Source: Photobacterium proteolyticum (lineage in GTDB: Bacteria > Pseudomonadota > Gammaproteobacteria > Enterobacterales > Vibrionaceae). Taken from it: a stretch of DNA of 64,000 bases. Below the pieces are notes generated by a model. That model worked only from the letters and a program-made list of their open reading frames with translations. It had not been told where the DNA came from and ran no database searches. The stretch spans positions 62,001 through 126,000 of the forward strand of contig NZ_MJIL01000075.1 of the NCBI RefSeq assembly GCF_001939735.1, in the 5' to 3' direction. Positions 8,416-16,857 of this stretch are shown in pieces (position 1 is the first letter of the stretch; every line of letters starts with the position of its first letter). The translations under genes were made by a program, and so were the position numbers.

Positions 8416-9342
8416 TCAGCCTTCCAAACTGACGCTATTGATGATCAGCTCCCGCAGCCAGCGGTGGCTGGGGTCGAGATCAAAATGCTTGTGCCACAGC
8501 AAGACATAGGCTCCCGGTTCAACCGCAACAGGAACATCAAGCGTCAACAACTCAAAATGCCGGACCATCTTTGACGCATAACGGGCAGGCGCACACAGAA
8601 TGAGGTCACTCTGCTCACACAAGCTCATCGCGCTATAGAAATCAGTCATATTGACAGCGATATCACGCTTCTGGTGCTGAAGGCCGAGTACCTCATCCAG
8701 CAACCACTGCTCAATGCCGCCAAACGTAACCTGAAGGTGGCGATATGTCAGAAAAGTCTCCAAATCCCACTTTTCTTTCAGCAGTGGGTGATCCTTTCTG
8801 ATTAAACAAACAGGGTAATCCCGCACCAGCTCAACATAATTCAACTCGTCAGAAAGCGTATTAATATGTACCTGCGAACGCTCATCCCACTCCCGGCTAC
8901 AAATTGCCATATCAATATCGCAACGAAGTAACTTAGCGATACTCTCTTGGTTCCATGTCTGGCTATTGAGCGTAATATTCGGCGCCTGAACCAACAGCTC
9001 CGGCATAAAAAACGGGTAAGTGAGCGAATAGGCCGTCTCAACCAAATCAATCCGAAACTGCCGCTGGCTGAGCGACGGGTCAAACGTGCTCGGACGGGTA
9101 AACTGATCGAGCTGTTGCAGCACCTGACGTAACTGCGGGGCCAGTTGCATTGCACGCGGCGTCGCCCTCAACCCGTGAGCAGTGCGCTCGAACAGGGGAT
9201 CATCAAAAGTTTCTCGCAACTTTGCCAATTGCTTGCTGACCGCCGACTGGCTAAGGTGCAACCGTGATGCTGCCGCTGTGACGCTTTGCTCTTCAAGCAA
9301 CACTTCAAGCACCCGCAGCAGGTTATAGTCAAAATGATTCAA
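8416..9342 (-). CDS. LysR-family transcriptional regulator
   Basis: The 308-residue product has a LysR N-terminal winged helix-turn-helix (VLEVLLEEQSVTAAASRLHL, then SQSAVSKQLAKLRE, about residues 10-50) followed by a substrate-binding-like effector domain ending WLRELIINS. The N-terminus FDYNLLRVLEVLL and the tail type are those of the NodD/LeuO-like LysR branch. It is divergent from the ABC-F leader. Whether it controls that gene is not evident; LysR proteins often act on the divergent neighbour. Confidence 0.9.
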   Translation of the reverse strand: MNHFDYNLLRVLEVLLEEQSVTAAASRLHLSQSAVSKQLAKLRETFDDPLFERTAHGLRATPRAMQLAPQLRQVLQQLDQFTRPSTFDPSLSQRQFRIDLVETAYSLTYPFFMPELLVQAPNITLNSQTWNQESIAKLLRCDIDMAICSREWDERSQVHINTLSDELNYVELVRDYPVCLIRKDHPLLKEKWDLETFLTYRHLQVTFGGIEQWLLDEVLGLQHQKRDIAVNMTDFYSAMSLCEQSDLILCAPARYASKMVRHFELLTLDVPVAVEPGAYVLLWHKHFDLDPSHRWLRELIINSVSLEG

Positions 9343-9549
9343 GCGCTAACCACCATCTAGCCAATAAGCATTAATCTTATGCTACTTCAATATGTTATAC
9401 GAGGCTTTGAAGATGAATTATCTCAATCCAAATTCTGACTCTAGGATCCGGCCAAATTCAATAGGGCGGAGTATAAAACCTCACGTTAAGTTGAGGCCAA
9501 TAAGAAATGTCTTATCGTTCGCAAAAAGCACCGGTGACGTTATGCAAGC

Positions 9550-9578
9550 TTGAGGGACAGGCACTCTCGCACTACAAT
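9550..9578 (+). promoter_or_regulatory. Candidate promoter of the ABC-F leader transcript
   Basis: TTGAGG and TACAAT are separated by 17 bp. A transcript starting near 9585 would have about 280 nt before the ABC-F start, containing the leader peptide and hairpins. Confidence 0.45.
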
Positions 9579-9619
9579 GCGGCTTATCGATTAATCAATT
9601 AAGACAAGGAGGACTTATT

Positions 9620-9700
9620 ATGATTCTGTGTGACATTCACCTCGCACAATTTTATGGTATTCAGAATCACTCAAGTTTTTGCGATATCGTGCTGCGATAA
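9620..9700 (+). CDS. Putative leader peptide (26 aa) upstream of the ABC-F gene
   Basis: This short frame reads MILCDIHLAQFYGIQ and ends SSFCDIVLR. It has an unusually strong SD sequence, AAGGAGG, 6 bases before the ATG, much better than that of the ABC-F gene itself. A small frame with strong initiation, followed by 160 nt of structured untranslated RNA and then an antibiotic-resistance-type ABC-F gene, is the layout of ribosome-mediated attenuation known for several ABC-F genes in Gram-positive bacteria. That it is translated and regulatory is inference. The peptide itself matches nothing I know. Confidence 0.45.
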   Translation: MILCDIHLAQFYGIQNHSSFCDIVLR

Positions 9701-9762
9701 CCTCTGCTTGAGCGAAGCCATTATGACTACATACTAGAGTTCTCTTCACTCTGGCTTACAAG

Positions 9763-9801
9763 GTTGTCGTCAGCAAATGTTTGACGATGGCGTACATTTT
9801 T
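9763..9801 (+). promoter_or_regulatory. Attenuator-like hairpin in the ABC-F leader
   Basis: A 10-bp stem (GTTGTCGTCA / TGACGATGGC, including G-U pairs) with a 9-nt loop is followed after 5 bases by TTTTT (9797-9801). A second stem, TTTGCC / GGCAAA (9799-9835), uses part of that T tract and encloses a small CCGA/TCGG hairpin, so the two structures compete for the T tract. This is compatible with a terminator/antiterminator pair controlled by ribosome position on the leader peptide. Confidence 0.35.
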
Positions 9802-9863
9802 GCCTGGAACCGACCTTCGGACAATGACTGGCAAACTGTGCAGCCGCAAATCTTGAGTAAGCA

Positions 9864-11639
9864 ATGAGCACTTTACTATCTGCACAATCTATTTCTTATG
9901 ATGTTACTTCGGGCCCTCTGCTTGAAGGGATTTCTTTCACCCTCACTAAAGGAGATCGTATTGGCCTGGTTGGCCACAACGGCTGTGGCAAAAGCACCCT
10001 GCTTAAACTGCTCAACAACACCCTTACCGGTTACTCCGGACAAATCACCCACGCCAATCAATGCCTGATTGAACGGGTAGAACAGCACCTTCCCGCAGAA
10101 TTACATTCGGTTTCTATGCTTGATGCCATCATTGCCCGACTACCTGAGAACATCAGACAGACAGAAAGTTGGCAAGCCGAACTGCTGCTATCTGATATGG
10201 GATTTAAGGAGCAAGACTGGACTCTGAACGCCGGTACACTCAGTGGCGGGCAACATACCCGACTGCTGCTGGCAAGAGCGCTGATCAGGCAGCCAGATGT
10301 TCTGTTGCTCGATGAACCAAGCAACCACATGGATTTGCCGACTCTGCTCTGGCTGGAACACTTCCTGCTCAGCTGGAAAGGCAGCTTTGTTCTGGTTTCT
10401 CATGATCAGCGCCTGTTGGATACAGTCACCAACAGTACCTGGATCATGCGTGACAGAACCCTGCACTTTTTCCGTCTTCCGTGCTCGCAAGCCCGGCAGG
10501 CGCTGGAAGAAAAAGATCAGGCAGACGAGTTGCGCCATCAGGCCGAGCAAAAAGAAATCAACCGGATAGAAAAAAGTGCCAAGCGTTTGGCTGTCTGGGG
10601 CAAGGTCTACGACAATGAAGATCTCGCCCGTAAAGCCAAACATATGGAAAAGCGGGCTGACCGGCTCAAGGAAAGCCAAACCCAGCTTAGCGCCGGTTCG
10701 CCCTGGCAGCTAAGACTCAAAGGGGAACCTTTGCCGGCTAACCGCCTGCTGGAACTGTCTGCGCTCGATGTTCGTCCTGAGCCCGGTGCACCTACTCTGT
10801 TCCATGTGCTGGCCAAACAGCTAAAAAGCGGTGACAGAATCGCGATTATGGGCCGTAACGGTACCGGCAAGTCTTCCTTGTTACGCATGTTATGGCTGGC
10901 GTATCAGCAACATGTCGAACACCAGGAGACAAGCGATGCGATTGTATTTCACCCGCAAGGGCGGCTTGGCTATTACGATCAGACTCTGCAGCAGCTAAAT
11001 GATAGCGATACCCTGCTTGAGGCGTTACGCCATTTTGCCCCGCTTCCTGACGAGCAGCGAAAAATGGCTTTGATCAGCGCCGGATTCCCTTATCTGCGCC
11101 ATAGCCAGACTGTTGCAGGCCTAAGTGGCGGAGAGCGATCCCGGCTGCTGTTTATCGGCCTGACGCTGGCTAACTATCACCTGCTGTTTCTGGATGAGCC
11201 GACAAACCATCTGGATCTGGAAGGAAAAGAAGAGCTAGCCAGTACACTCGGTGAATTTAAGGGCGGCTGTATTTTGGTCAGCCATGATCGGGAGCTGATT
11301 GAAAAAAGCTGCAACCGCTTCTGGCTGGTAGATAATCAGCAACTCGAAGAATGGCATAACCTTGATCAGGTATATGAAAAGTTATCGGGTTTCGGCAGCG
11401 AACAGCAAGGTCAGGATACCATCACGCGACAACCAACTGATATTTCATCAAGCTTAACATCCCCGAATGCAGGCTCGAATACTGCGTCGGATCAGGAGCA
11501 GTTGCTGGCCCGGTTGATCGAGCTGGAAGTGTTGCTGGAAGAAGATTTGGCAAGAAAGCCGAAACATCAGAAACCCAAACTTCAGCAAGCCTGGATAAAG
11601 GAGATAGCCCAACTGAATGAAACCCTTGAGCTGAGCTAA
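9864..11639 (+). CDS. ABC-F family ATPase (ribosome-associated type)
   Basis: ABC-F proteins have two ABC domains in one chain and no membrane part; they act on the ribosome E site, either in translation control or by dislodging antibiotics. This 591-residue protein has Walker A GHNGCGKST (37-45), signature LSGGQHTRLLLARAL, Walker B LLLDEPSNHMDL, a charged inter-domain linker (about 212-272), second Walker A GRNGTGKSS, signature LSGGERSRLLF and Walker B LFLDEPTNHLDL. A C-terminal extension ends in a coiled coil (LLEEDLARKPKHQKPKLQQA). It is not a typical Uup, EttA, YbiT or YheS by eye. The long leader with a small peptide suggests induced expression. The start has only a weak SD (GAGTAA). Confidence 0.9.
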   Translation: MSTLLSAQSISYDVTSGPLLEGISFTLTKGDRIGLVGHNGCGKSTLLKLLNNTLTGYSGQITHANQCLIERVEQHLPAELHSVSMLDAIIARLPENIRQTESWQAELLLSDMGFKEQDWTLNAGTLSGGQHTRLLLARALIRQPDVLLLDEPSNHMDLPTLLWLEHFLLSWKGSFVLVSHDQRLLDTVTNSTWIMRDRTLHFFRLPCSQARQALEEKDQADELRHQAEQKEINRIEKSAKRLAVWGKVYDNEDLARKAKHMEKRADRLKESQTQLSAGSPWQLRLKGEPLPANRLLELSALDVRPEPGAPTLFHVLAKQLKSGDRIAIMGRNGTGKSSLLRMLWLAYQQHVEHQETSDAIVFHPQGRLGYYDQTLQQLNDSDTLLEALRHFAPLPDEQRKMALISAGFPYLRHSQTVAGLSGGERSRLLFIGLTLANYHLLFLDEPTNHLDLEGKEELASTLGEFKGGCILVSHDRELIEKSCNRFWLVDNQQLEEWHNLDQVYEKLSGFGSEQQGQDTITRQPTDISSSLTSPNAGSNTASDQEQLLARLIELEVLLEEDLARKPKHQKPKLQQAWIKEIAQLNETLELS

Positions 11640-11670
11640 AAGTCGGCCAAGACAAGAGACCATCATGTTA

Positions 11671-11696
11671 AAGGGGAGATCGCCGATCCCCCCCTT
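11671..11696. terminator. Hairpin between convergent ABC-F and peroxidase-fusion genes
   Basis: AAGGGG-A-GATCG pairs with CGATC-CCC-CCCCTT around a 1-2 nt loop with small bulges; CTT follows. It sits between the two gene ends and could serve both directions. Confidence 0.45.
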
Positions 11697-11714
11697 CTTG
11701 GTTTACCCGGCAGG

Positions 11715-14306
11715 TTACTGTCCCAGGCTGGCCTGAGAAGCTGGCTGCTGCGGACTGTCAGCCGTGATTGCATTCATGAAGGCTATCAGCGCTTCCGCCT
11801 CCTGATAAGTCAGGTTCAACGGGCGTATTTTTTCCGACAGTTTCGGATAGTTAGGATCATATTTGCTCCAACCAAACGGCGCATTGCTTGCCATCCCTTC
11901 CGAATACATCGAAATGACACCATCCATAGTGTGAACCAAGCCATTGTGGAACCACGGACCCGTATTCATGACATCACGCAAAGACGGTGTTTTGAATTTA
12001 CCGACACTTTCACTCTTACCGTCAACGTTATATTGGCCTAAGTCTTCATAAAACGCTTTATAGTAAGTCAGCCCCACATTTTCGAATGCGTGATTAGTGA
12101 GTTCCGGTCCCATGTGGCAGTTCGCGCAGCGACCGTTACGACGATAAATATCCAGCCCCCACAGCTCCTGATCACTCAGCGCATCGGTATTGCCCAGCGG
12201 AGCCTGTTTAACAAACCGGTCAAGCTTACTCTCGTTACTTACAATCGTACGCTGGAACGTGGCTAATGCCATTCCCAATTGCTCTGCAGTAATAGCCCCC
12301 TGATTAAACACGGCATCAAATTGTGCAGGATATGTCGGATGGGCATTTAGTCGCTCAACCAGGCGGGGCAATGTCTCTGCCATCTCCAGAGGATCCTGGA
12401 TCGGCATCAACGCCTGTTGTTCCAGATCTTTTGCCCGGCCATCCCAAAACAGAACCGGTAAAAAGGCGCTGTTCACCACTGTTGGCGCATTACGCTTACC
12501 ACGCTGTCGGTCATGGCCGATCGAGACTTCCAGGTTATCCGTCCACCCCTTTTGCGGGTCATGACAGCTAGCACAGGAGACATCCTGTGCCCGGGAAAGG
12601 AACGGGTCAAAGAACAGTTTTTTCCCTAGCTCAACCTTACTGGCCTGATACGGATTGGAATTTGGAAACTCGGGCAAAGGCATTACACCAAGCTCCTGAT
12701 ACTCAGACATATCATCCACAAACGGTGCCGGCCAATTCTCCGGAGAGGTCGCATAGTCTAGCCGCAGCTTGGTCATATTCGGCCTGCCATGGTTATTGAC
12801 AGAGCGGGGATCCTCCGTCGCCCTTGGCTCAAACTCCGAGGCGATCAGCAATAATTTCGCCCGCTGGTTTGGAGCCGCCGCAACAGGCGTCAGCGAAGGT
12901 ACATGTGGCAATGATAACGTCGCATACCCTGATTTTGTCGACACCCAGTAGTTACCCGCCTCGGGCTGGTTTAGCGATGCCTGATACAGCAGTTCAAACT
13001 CACCGCCATCAACTTTCTGATGCAGTAATAATGCAAGCTCTTCCTGAGAAGGAACGCGCCAGTCGCCACGTCCACACTGCTGCAAAGCATTCACCTGCTT
13101 CACCATCTCATCCAGGGTACAGGTGGACTGCTCGCAATGGCTGACACTGGTTTCGAGCGCAAAAGTATGTGCCGTATTGGTGATATCACTATTGCCCGGT
13201 GTCAGCCAATAAACATAAGAAAAGCGGCCGTCACGCAAAAACAAGTTATCACGCACCAAGCTACGCATATCGTCCAGGCAGCGCCATGGGCTCTCTTGAT
13301 AGCTGTTTTGCTGCAGCGCTCGATCGATAGGCAGCCCTTGATCATTCAACCGTATAAAGCTGGTTGCTTCCGACTGCGGCTCCACCTGTTGATTAGGCAG
13401 AGAAGGGTCGCGGTATTCGCCGCTGACCAGCATGACCGAGGCTGGCTGGCGTTTATTCTGGTTTGAAACGCTGTTGCGCTTAGTCCCGAAGCTATAGCGA
13501 TGGGCAAGGTTATCGACTTGCTCATCACTGGCATCTGTCGCTAGCCAATAATATTCAAACCCGACATCAGCAAAAAAATAAGGGTCTATAGCGGCCTGAT
13601 TCCGGTCGAGTGCAAAGTCCTGTTCGCTGGTGAGGTTTTTCATCTCATAAGCGAAAGGCAAACGCCAGTCGCTCTTGCCGCACCATTGGTTCTGGTTTGC
13701 ATGGGCAATAAGCGCATCGGTATTGCATTCACCATCACCAAGAAAGCACTGTGCCCCAAGGTGCGGCAAAGTCGCATCCCAATCTTTCCAGGCAAACGTC
13801 TGCTGATTGGGCTGGGTTGTTGTCGCCCAGGTCACCCCCAGATGCGTACTGGTATCTGTCACACATTGCCATGTCTTTCCAGAAGACGGATCGTTGACCA
13901 TGCTTTGGGTGAACCGTGGCGTACTCTGATTCACCCGTAGCAACCAGTTGATCACAACCACATCATCATTACCGACCAACTCAAGCCGAAAGGCATCGGC
14001 CCCCGTTTCCGCCTGAGGTGCCTGATATTCAAGCGCTCCGCCATTAATCACTACCCGACCAAACTTCGGCGGTTCAATAACACGCAATGTCTGATCACTT
14101 TTCAACTGATACTTGTAGGTAAACACACCACCCTGCGTCACCTGTGCTTTCGGTGAACGATCCAGTTGTTGTAACTCAGGCGTCGATGTTGACGTGGACG
14201 GTTGTGTCGACACGGGTGCAGAATCACTACCGGAACCATTGCAGGCAGAAAGCAGCAGAGACGCTGCAATAGATGCAGCGCCCAATGTTAAAGAGGAAGA
14301 CTTCAT
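11715..14306 (-). CDS. Lipoprotein: Lcl/DUF1566 domains fused to a di-heme cytochrome c peroxidase
   Basis: This 863-residue protein is a fusion. A lipoprotein signal (lipobox LLSAC, Cys22) leads to a linker rich in Ser and Thr and a beta domain (about 50-125). Two Lcl_C/DUF1566-type domains follow, at about 145-295 and 340-490, each with the landmark CG-x-x-DWR-x-P (CGKSDWRLP, CGRGDWRVP). The C-terminal 310 residues are a MauG/CcpA-type peroxidase with two c-heme sites, CASCH (578-582) and CANCH (727-731), and the family motifs KRNAPTVVN, FWDGRA and FKTPSLRDV. It probably sits at the outer membrane and reduces peroxide or oxidises a partner. Its start overlaps the stop of the upstream gene (ATGA), so the pair is coupled. 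Joining Lcl domains to a peroxidase is unusual. Confidence 0.88.
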   Translation of the reverse strand: MKSSSLTLGAASIAASLLLSACNGSGSDSAPVSTQPSTSTSTPELQQLDRSPKAQVTQGGVFTYKYQLKSDQTLRVIEPPKFGRVVINGGALEYQAPQAETGADAFRLELVGNDDVVVINWLLRVNQSTPRFTQSMVNDPSSGKTWQCVTDTSTHLGVTWATTTQPNQQTFAWKDWDATLPHLGAQCFLGDGECNTDALIAHANQNQWCGKSDWRLPFAYEMKNLTSEQDFALDRNQAAIDPYFFADVGFEYYWLATDASDEQVDNLAHRYSFGTKRNSVSNQNKRQPASVMLVSGEYRDPSLPNQQVEPQSEATSFIRLNDQGLPIDRALQQNSYQESPWRCLDDMRSLVRDNLFLRDGRFSYVYWLTPGNSDITNTAHTFALETSVSHCEQSTCTLDEMVKQVNALQQCGRGDWRVPSQEELALLLHQKVDGGEFELLYQASLNQPEAGNYWVSTKSGYATLSLPHVPSLTPVAAAPNQRAKLLLIASEFEPRATEDPRSVNNHGRPNMTKLRLDYATSPENWPAPFVDDMSEYQELGVMPLPEFPNSNPYQASKVELGKKLFFDPFLSRAQDVSCASCHDPQKGWTDNLEVSIGHDRQRGKRNAPTVVNSAFLPVLFWDGRAKDLEQQALMPIQDPLEMAETLPRLVERLNAHPTYPAQFDAVFNQGAITAEQLGMALATFQRTIVSNESKLDRFVKQAPLGNTDALSDQELWGLDIYRRNGRCANCHMGPELTNHAFENVGLTYYKAFYEDLGQYNVDGKSESVGKFKTPSLRDVMNTGPWFHNGLVHTMDGVISMYSEGMASNAPFGWSKYDPNYPKLSEKIRPLNLTYQEAEALIAFMNAITADSPQQPASQASLGQ

Positions 14307-15988
14307 GGTTGTACAGCCGAAGTCGAAATCAGACGAACACGATAAAGAGAAGCATTGCTTTCACCACTGCTGTCGGACCATTCACTTTGGAAAGCAACGG
14401 CCATATGCTTGCTATCCGGGTAATAGTTATCCGCTGTTTGTGTCCAGTAGTAGCTGTTCTCTTCAACCACGGTGTCAGCAAAAATAGTGTTCACATAGCC
14501 GGCACGGTAAGACATGCCTTCCATGTTAAACGCAAAAGAATCAATCAGGATCGACTTAAGCTCAGATTCCGTCGGCAGACGCCAGTCATTACGGCCACAC
14601 AGTGTATTGGCATTAATGGTATCGACATAGGCAACGGCTTGGTCATAGCTCATTAATGGACCTGCTTTATCAATTCGCTGCCAAAGAATCTGAGTATTGG
14701 GTACCTCAGTGGCGAAGAATTTGTCCCGGCTACACGCCCACTCAGCAGCATCCTGATCCTGCAGAGGCTGCCCGGAAACACCCAGCTTGGTAAAGCGACT
14801 CTTCCACTTGCTGTCTTCATCACCTTTGGCATTTACTTCAGCTTTCAGTGGCGCCGTGATTCCCCCGATAGTATTTTCAGCGTCATCAGCAATCACGCTG
14901 CCACTTACCAGCATCGAAAGACGCGGTTCGTTGGTTGAGCGCGGAGGCATCCTTTCATCAGCAAAGTCGCTGCCCATCCACATCACATAGGCATCGCCGA
15001 CGGTTGCGTTAGATCCTTGCCAATCGCCCTCAACAGCATTGCTATCATGCCCATTCGGGTATTGCGTATAGCTGCTGCTCCAGTACGCTTCGTCATAGTT
15101 GGCATCAACATACGGGAAGAAAAAACTGTCGACAGGCGAAAGGCGCTTATTATCGTCCAGCATGTCGTTGGTCAAAATTGTTTTCCACTCGTTACGGGTC
15201 GGCAGGCGCCAGTCTGACTTTCCACACAACTGCTGGCTATTGGCGGCTGCAATCAGGTTATCGGTATTACAAACCGTATTCAGCCCACAAGCTGATTCAG
15301 AAAAATCGCGATTGTTAACGACACGATCGCCCCAATAATAGGTTGAATCAAAAGCAAACTCACCGTTGGCCTGCAATACCTGCCACGTCAGGTTTGAGCT
15401 GACATCCTGCACGCATGACCAATCGCTGGTTTCCATTGTCATCACTTGCTTGTCTTCCGCCAGCGCTGTGCCTTCAGCATCCAGCTTGACGAAGCGGGTC
15501 ACCACAGTGTTATCGCTATTCTTATGAAGAGGCAGCACGTAACCCGTCACCTGATAATTCGTATTATCAATTTGGTATTTAATTTCAAAATGATAATTGT
15601 TGGCAGATGCTAAGCGGTGTGTTGATGTCGTGTCAGCGGCTTTAGCAACCGTGTTTTTGCTTACCGTCGATTTGGCCTGAGCTGCTGATGTCGAAGCGGT
15701 AGGTTGGAACACAAAGCGCCCTGATGTCTGATCAACATAGGCCTTACCAAAATTGGTAGTGATATTGGTAACTTTTTGAGCGGTTTGAACAGAAACACCC
15801 GGCGCATCAAAAGTAACTTTGGACGCATCGACAAACTGAATACTCTTGCTCGACAACTCCACCTTTTGATCTTGGGTTGCCTGGTTTTGTCCTTGACTGA
15901 CTGGGTTAGCAGCACTACTTGTCGAGCTTGAATTGCAGCCTGTGAGCAAGGCAGCAGTCAATAATGCTGATAATTTATTGTATTTCAT
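14303..15988 (-). CDS. Lipoprotein with two Lcl/DUF1566 domains
   Basis: The 561-residue product has a lipobox LLTGC (Cys18), a Ser/Gln-rich linker, a beta-rich region (about 45-180) resembling that of the downstream fusion protein, and two Lcl_C/DUF1566 domains: about 190-370 (CGKSDWRLPTRNEW) and 410-560 (CGRNDWRLPTESEL). Its layout parallels the N-terminal half of the next gene, so the two probably arose by duplication with later addition of the peroxidase. Cysteines recur at matching positions and suggest disulfides, fitting an exported location. It is the first gene of the pair; a Fur-box-like palindrome lies 68 bases upstream. Function is unknown; Lcl domains are proposed adhesion or binding modules. 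Confidence 0.82.
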   Translation of the reverse strand: MKYNKLSALLTAALLTGCNSSSTSSAANPVSQGQNQATQDQKVELSSKSIQFVDASKVTFDAPGVSVQTAQKVTNITTNFGKAYVDQTSGRFVFQPTASTSAAQAKSTVSKNTVAKAADTTSTHRLASANNYHFEIKYQIDNTNYQVTGYVLPLHKNSDNTVVTRFVKLDAEGTALAEDKQVMTMETSDWSCVQDVSSNLTWQVLQANGEFAFDSTYYWGDRVVNNRDFSESACGLNTVCNTDNLIAAANSQQLCGKSDWRLPTRNEWKTILTNDMLDDNKRLSPVDSFFFPYVDANYDEAYWSSSYTQYPNGHDSNAVEGDWQGSNATVGDAYVMWMGSDFADERMPPRSTNEPRLSMLVSGSVIADDAENTIGGITAPLKAEVNAKGDEDSKWKSRFTKLGVSGQPLQDQDAAEWACSRDKFFATEVPNTQILWQRIDKAGPLMSYDQAVAYVDTINANTLCGRNDWRLPTESELKSILIDSFAFNMEGMSYRAGYVNTIFADTVVEENSYYWTQTADNYYPDSKHMAVAFQSEWSDSSGESNASLYRVRLISTSAVQP

Positions 15989-16021
15989 CGTTATATTTCT
16001 ATTTTTTATAAATGGACGGCG

Positions 16022-16050
16022 ATACTACAAGTGACAAAAACCAAATACAA
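16022..16050 (-). promoter_or_regulatory. Candidate promoter of the Lcl lipoprotein operon
   Basis: On the minus strand TTGTAT and TAGTAT are 17 bp apart and lie 35-62 bases before the lipoprotein start. The palindrome at 16056-16074 abuts the -35 side. Confidence 0.4.
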
Positions 16051-16055
16051 ATATA

Positions 16056-16074
16056 AATGCGAATTATTTGCATT
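16056..16074. promoter_or_regulatory. Fur-box-like palindrome upstream of the Lcl lipoprotein operon
   Basis: AATGCGAATTATTTGCATT is a 19-bp near-perfect inverted repeat. Against the vibrio-type Fur consensus AATGANAATNATTNTCATT it differs only at two symmetric positions. It lies next to the candidate promoter of the lipoprotein-peroxidase operon. Confidence 0.5.
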
Positions 16075-16222
16075 TGATCGGTGAGTGGTTTTTTAGGCAG
16101 ATTACAACACAATGACTGTCAGAAATGGCTGACAATAACTGGTAAGGAAAGAGGATTTTTGTATAAGGGGTTAAGTCGATAGACTCGGTACTGTCTGGAC
16201 AAGTTTGTCTTACATACGGACA

Positions 16223-16241
16223 AATGAAAATAATTCTCAAC
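16223..16241. promoter_or_regulatory. Fur-box-like site upstream of ryhB (distal)
   Basis: AATGAAAATAATTCTCAAC matches 15 of the 17 specified Fur consensus positions. It lies about 60 bases before the predicted ryhB start. Confidence 0.55.
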
Positions 16242-16258
16242 AAATCACTTGCAATCCA

Positions 16259-16277
16259 AATGAGAATGGTTATTATT
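16259..16277. promoter_or_regulatory. Fur-box-like site overlapping the ryhB promoter
   Basis: AATGAGAATGGTTATTATT matches 15 of 17 specified Fur consensus positions and covers the -10 region of the ryhB promoter (TTGCAA at 16249, TATTAT at 16271, 16-bp spacing). This is the expected place for Fur repression. Confidence 0.65.
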
Positions 16278-16282
16278 AACCC

Positions 16283-16450
16283 GCGCTCAGACAAGAGGAA
16301 ATTTATTCATCTTCTTGCTCTGAGAGCACGACATTGCTCACATTGCTTCCAGTGTACTTCAGCTCCGGTTGAAAGTTTTTAGTGTAGGGCTAGAAACGAA
16401 TTACCACTTCTGCTGAGCGGCTCTCTTGCCAAAGTAAGAGCCGCTTTTTT
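16283..16450 (+). ncRNA. ryhB: RyhB small regulatory RNA
   Basis: RyhB is the Fur-repressed, Hfq-dependent RNA that lowers translation of iron-using proteins when iron is scarce. The diagnostic core GCACGACATTGCTCACATTG followed by CTTCC (16326-16350) is the same as in known RyhB. Upstream are a good promoter and Fur-box-like sites; downstream is a Rho-independent terminator with a T tract. The inferred length, about 168 nt, is longer than the 90 nt of E. coli and in line with the longer vibrio forms. The exact start is estimated from the -10 element. It is divergent from the lipoprotein-peroxidase operon. Confidence 0.93.
16416..16450 (+). terminator. Rho-independent terminator of ryhB
   Basis: A 9-bp GC-rich stem (AGCGGCTCT / AGAGCCGCT) with a 12-nt loop is followed directly by TTTTT. 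It also ends convergently with the glycine-zipper lipoprotein gene, but the T tract is only on the plus side. Confidence 0.88.
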
Positions 16451-16464
16451 CTATTCAACGCCAG

Positions 16465-16857
16465 TTACTTTTCAAGGTCATAGACAACGTAACCTTTGTT
16501 ATCCAAACAGCGGCGAAGCACTTTTGCCTGAACTTCTGTCGCGTCATTGGCCCCAGACAATGCGCCCGCACCACCTCCGATAGCCCCGCCGGCAAGGGCA
16601 CCTGCCGCGACACCTGCCAACCCGTCTTCCAGGCCACCAACTACCGCACCTACCACAGCACCAGACGCCGCACCGTTTTGTGCCTCAACTTTGGCCGACT
16701 CGGCTTTGTCGACGCTCTCGGCATACGACTGACAGTATGAAAAGTCCTGTTCATATTGCGCCGGATCGACATTAGTCATATCGACTACCGGCTTTTGCTG
16801 GTACGCACAGGCTGATAATAAAGTCGCAATCGTAGAGGCAATAAGGAGCTTTTTCAT
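16465..16857 (-). CDS. Small lipoprotein with glycine-zipper segment
   Basis: The 130-residue product has a lipobox LLSAC (Cys17), a polar region with DPAQYEQDFSYCQSYAESV, and a Gly/Ala-rich stretch (about 63-105, GAVVGAVVGG, GAIGGGAGAL) typical of glycine-zipper proteins that associate with membranes. The last part has RRCLDNKGYVVYDLEK, a pattern seen in many small lipoproteins of unknown role. It is probably an envelope protein. It stands alone, convergent with ryhB. Confidence 0.82.
   Translation of the reverse strand: MKKLLIASTIATLLSACAYQQKPVVDMTNVDPAQYEQDFSYCQSYAESVDKAESAKVEAQNGAASGAVVGAVVGGLEDGLAGVAAGALAGGAIGGGAGALSGANDATEVQAKVLRRCLDNKGYVVYDLEK

Noticed and set aside
9413..9553. 46-codon frame upstream of the ABC-F leader, with GAGG ahead of its ATG
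   Set aside because: It overlaps the predicted promoter at 9550, has an unnatural composition and lies before the likely transcription start. Kept out of the features but could be revisited if the start is mapped upstream.
16064..16294. 76-codon frame on the minus strand across the Fur-box region
   Set aside because: It overlaps the ryhB promoter and the lipoprotein promoter; no SD and very hydrophobic, as expected for AT-rich intergenic DNA.
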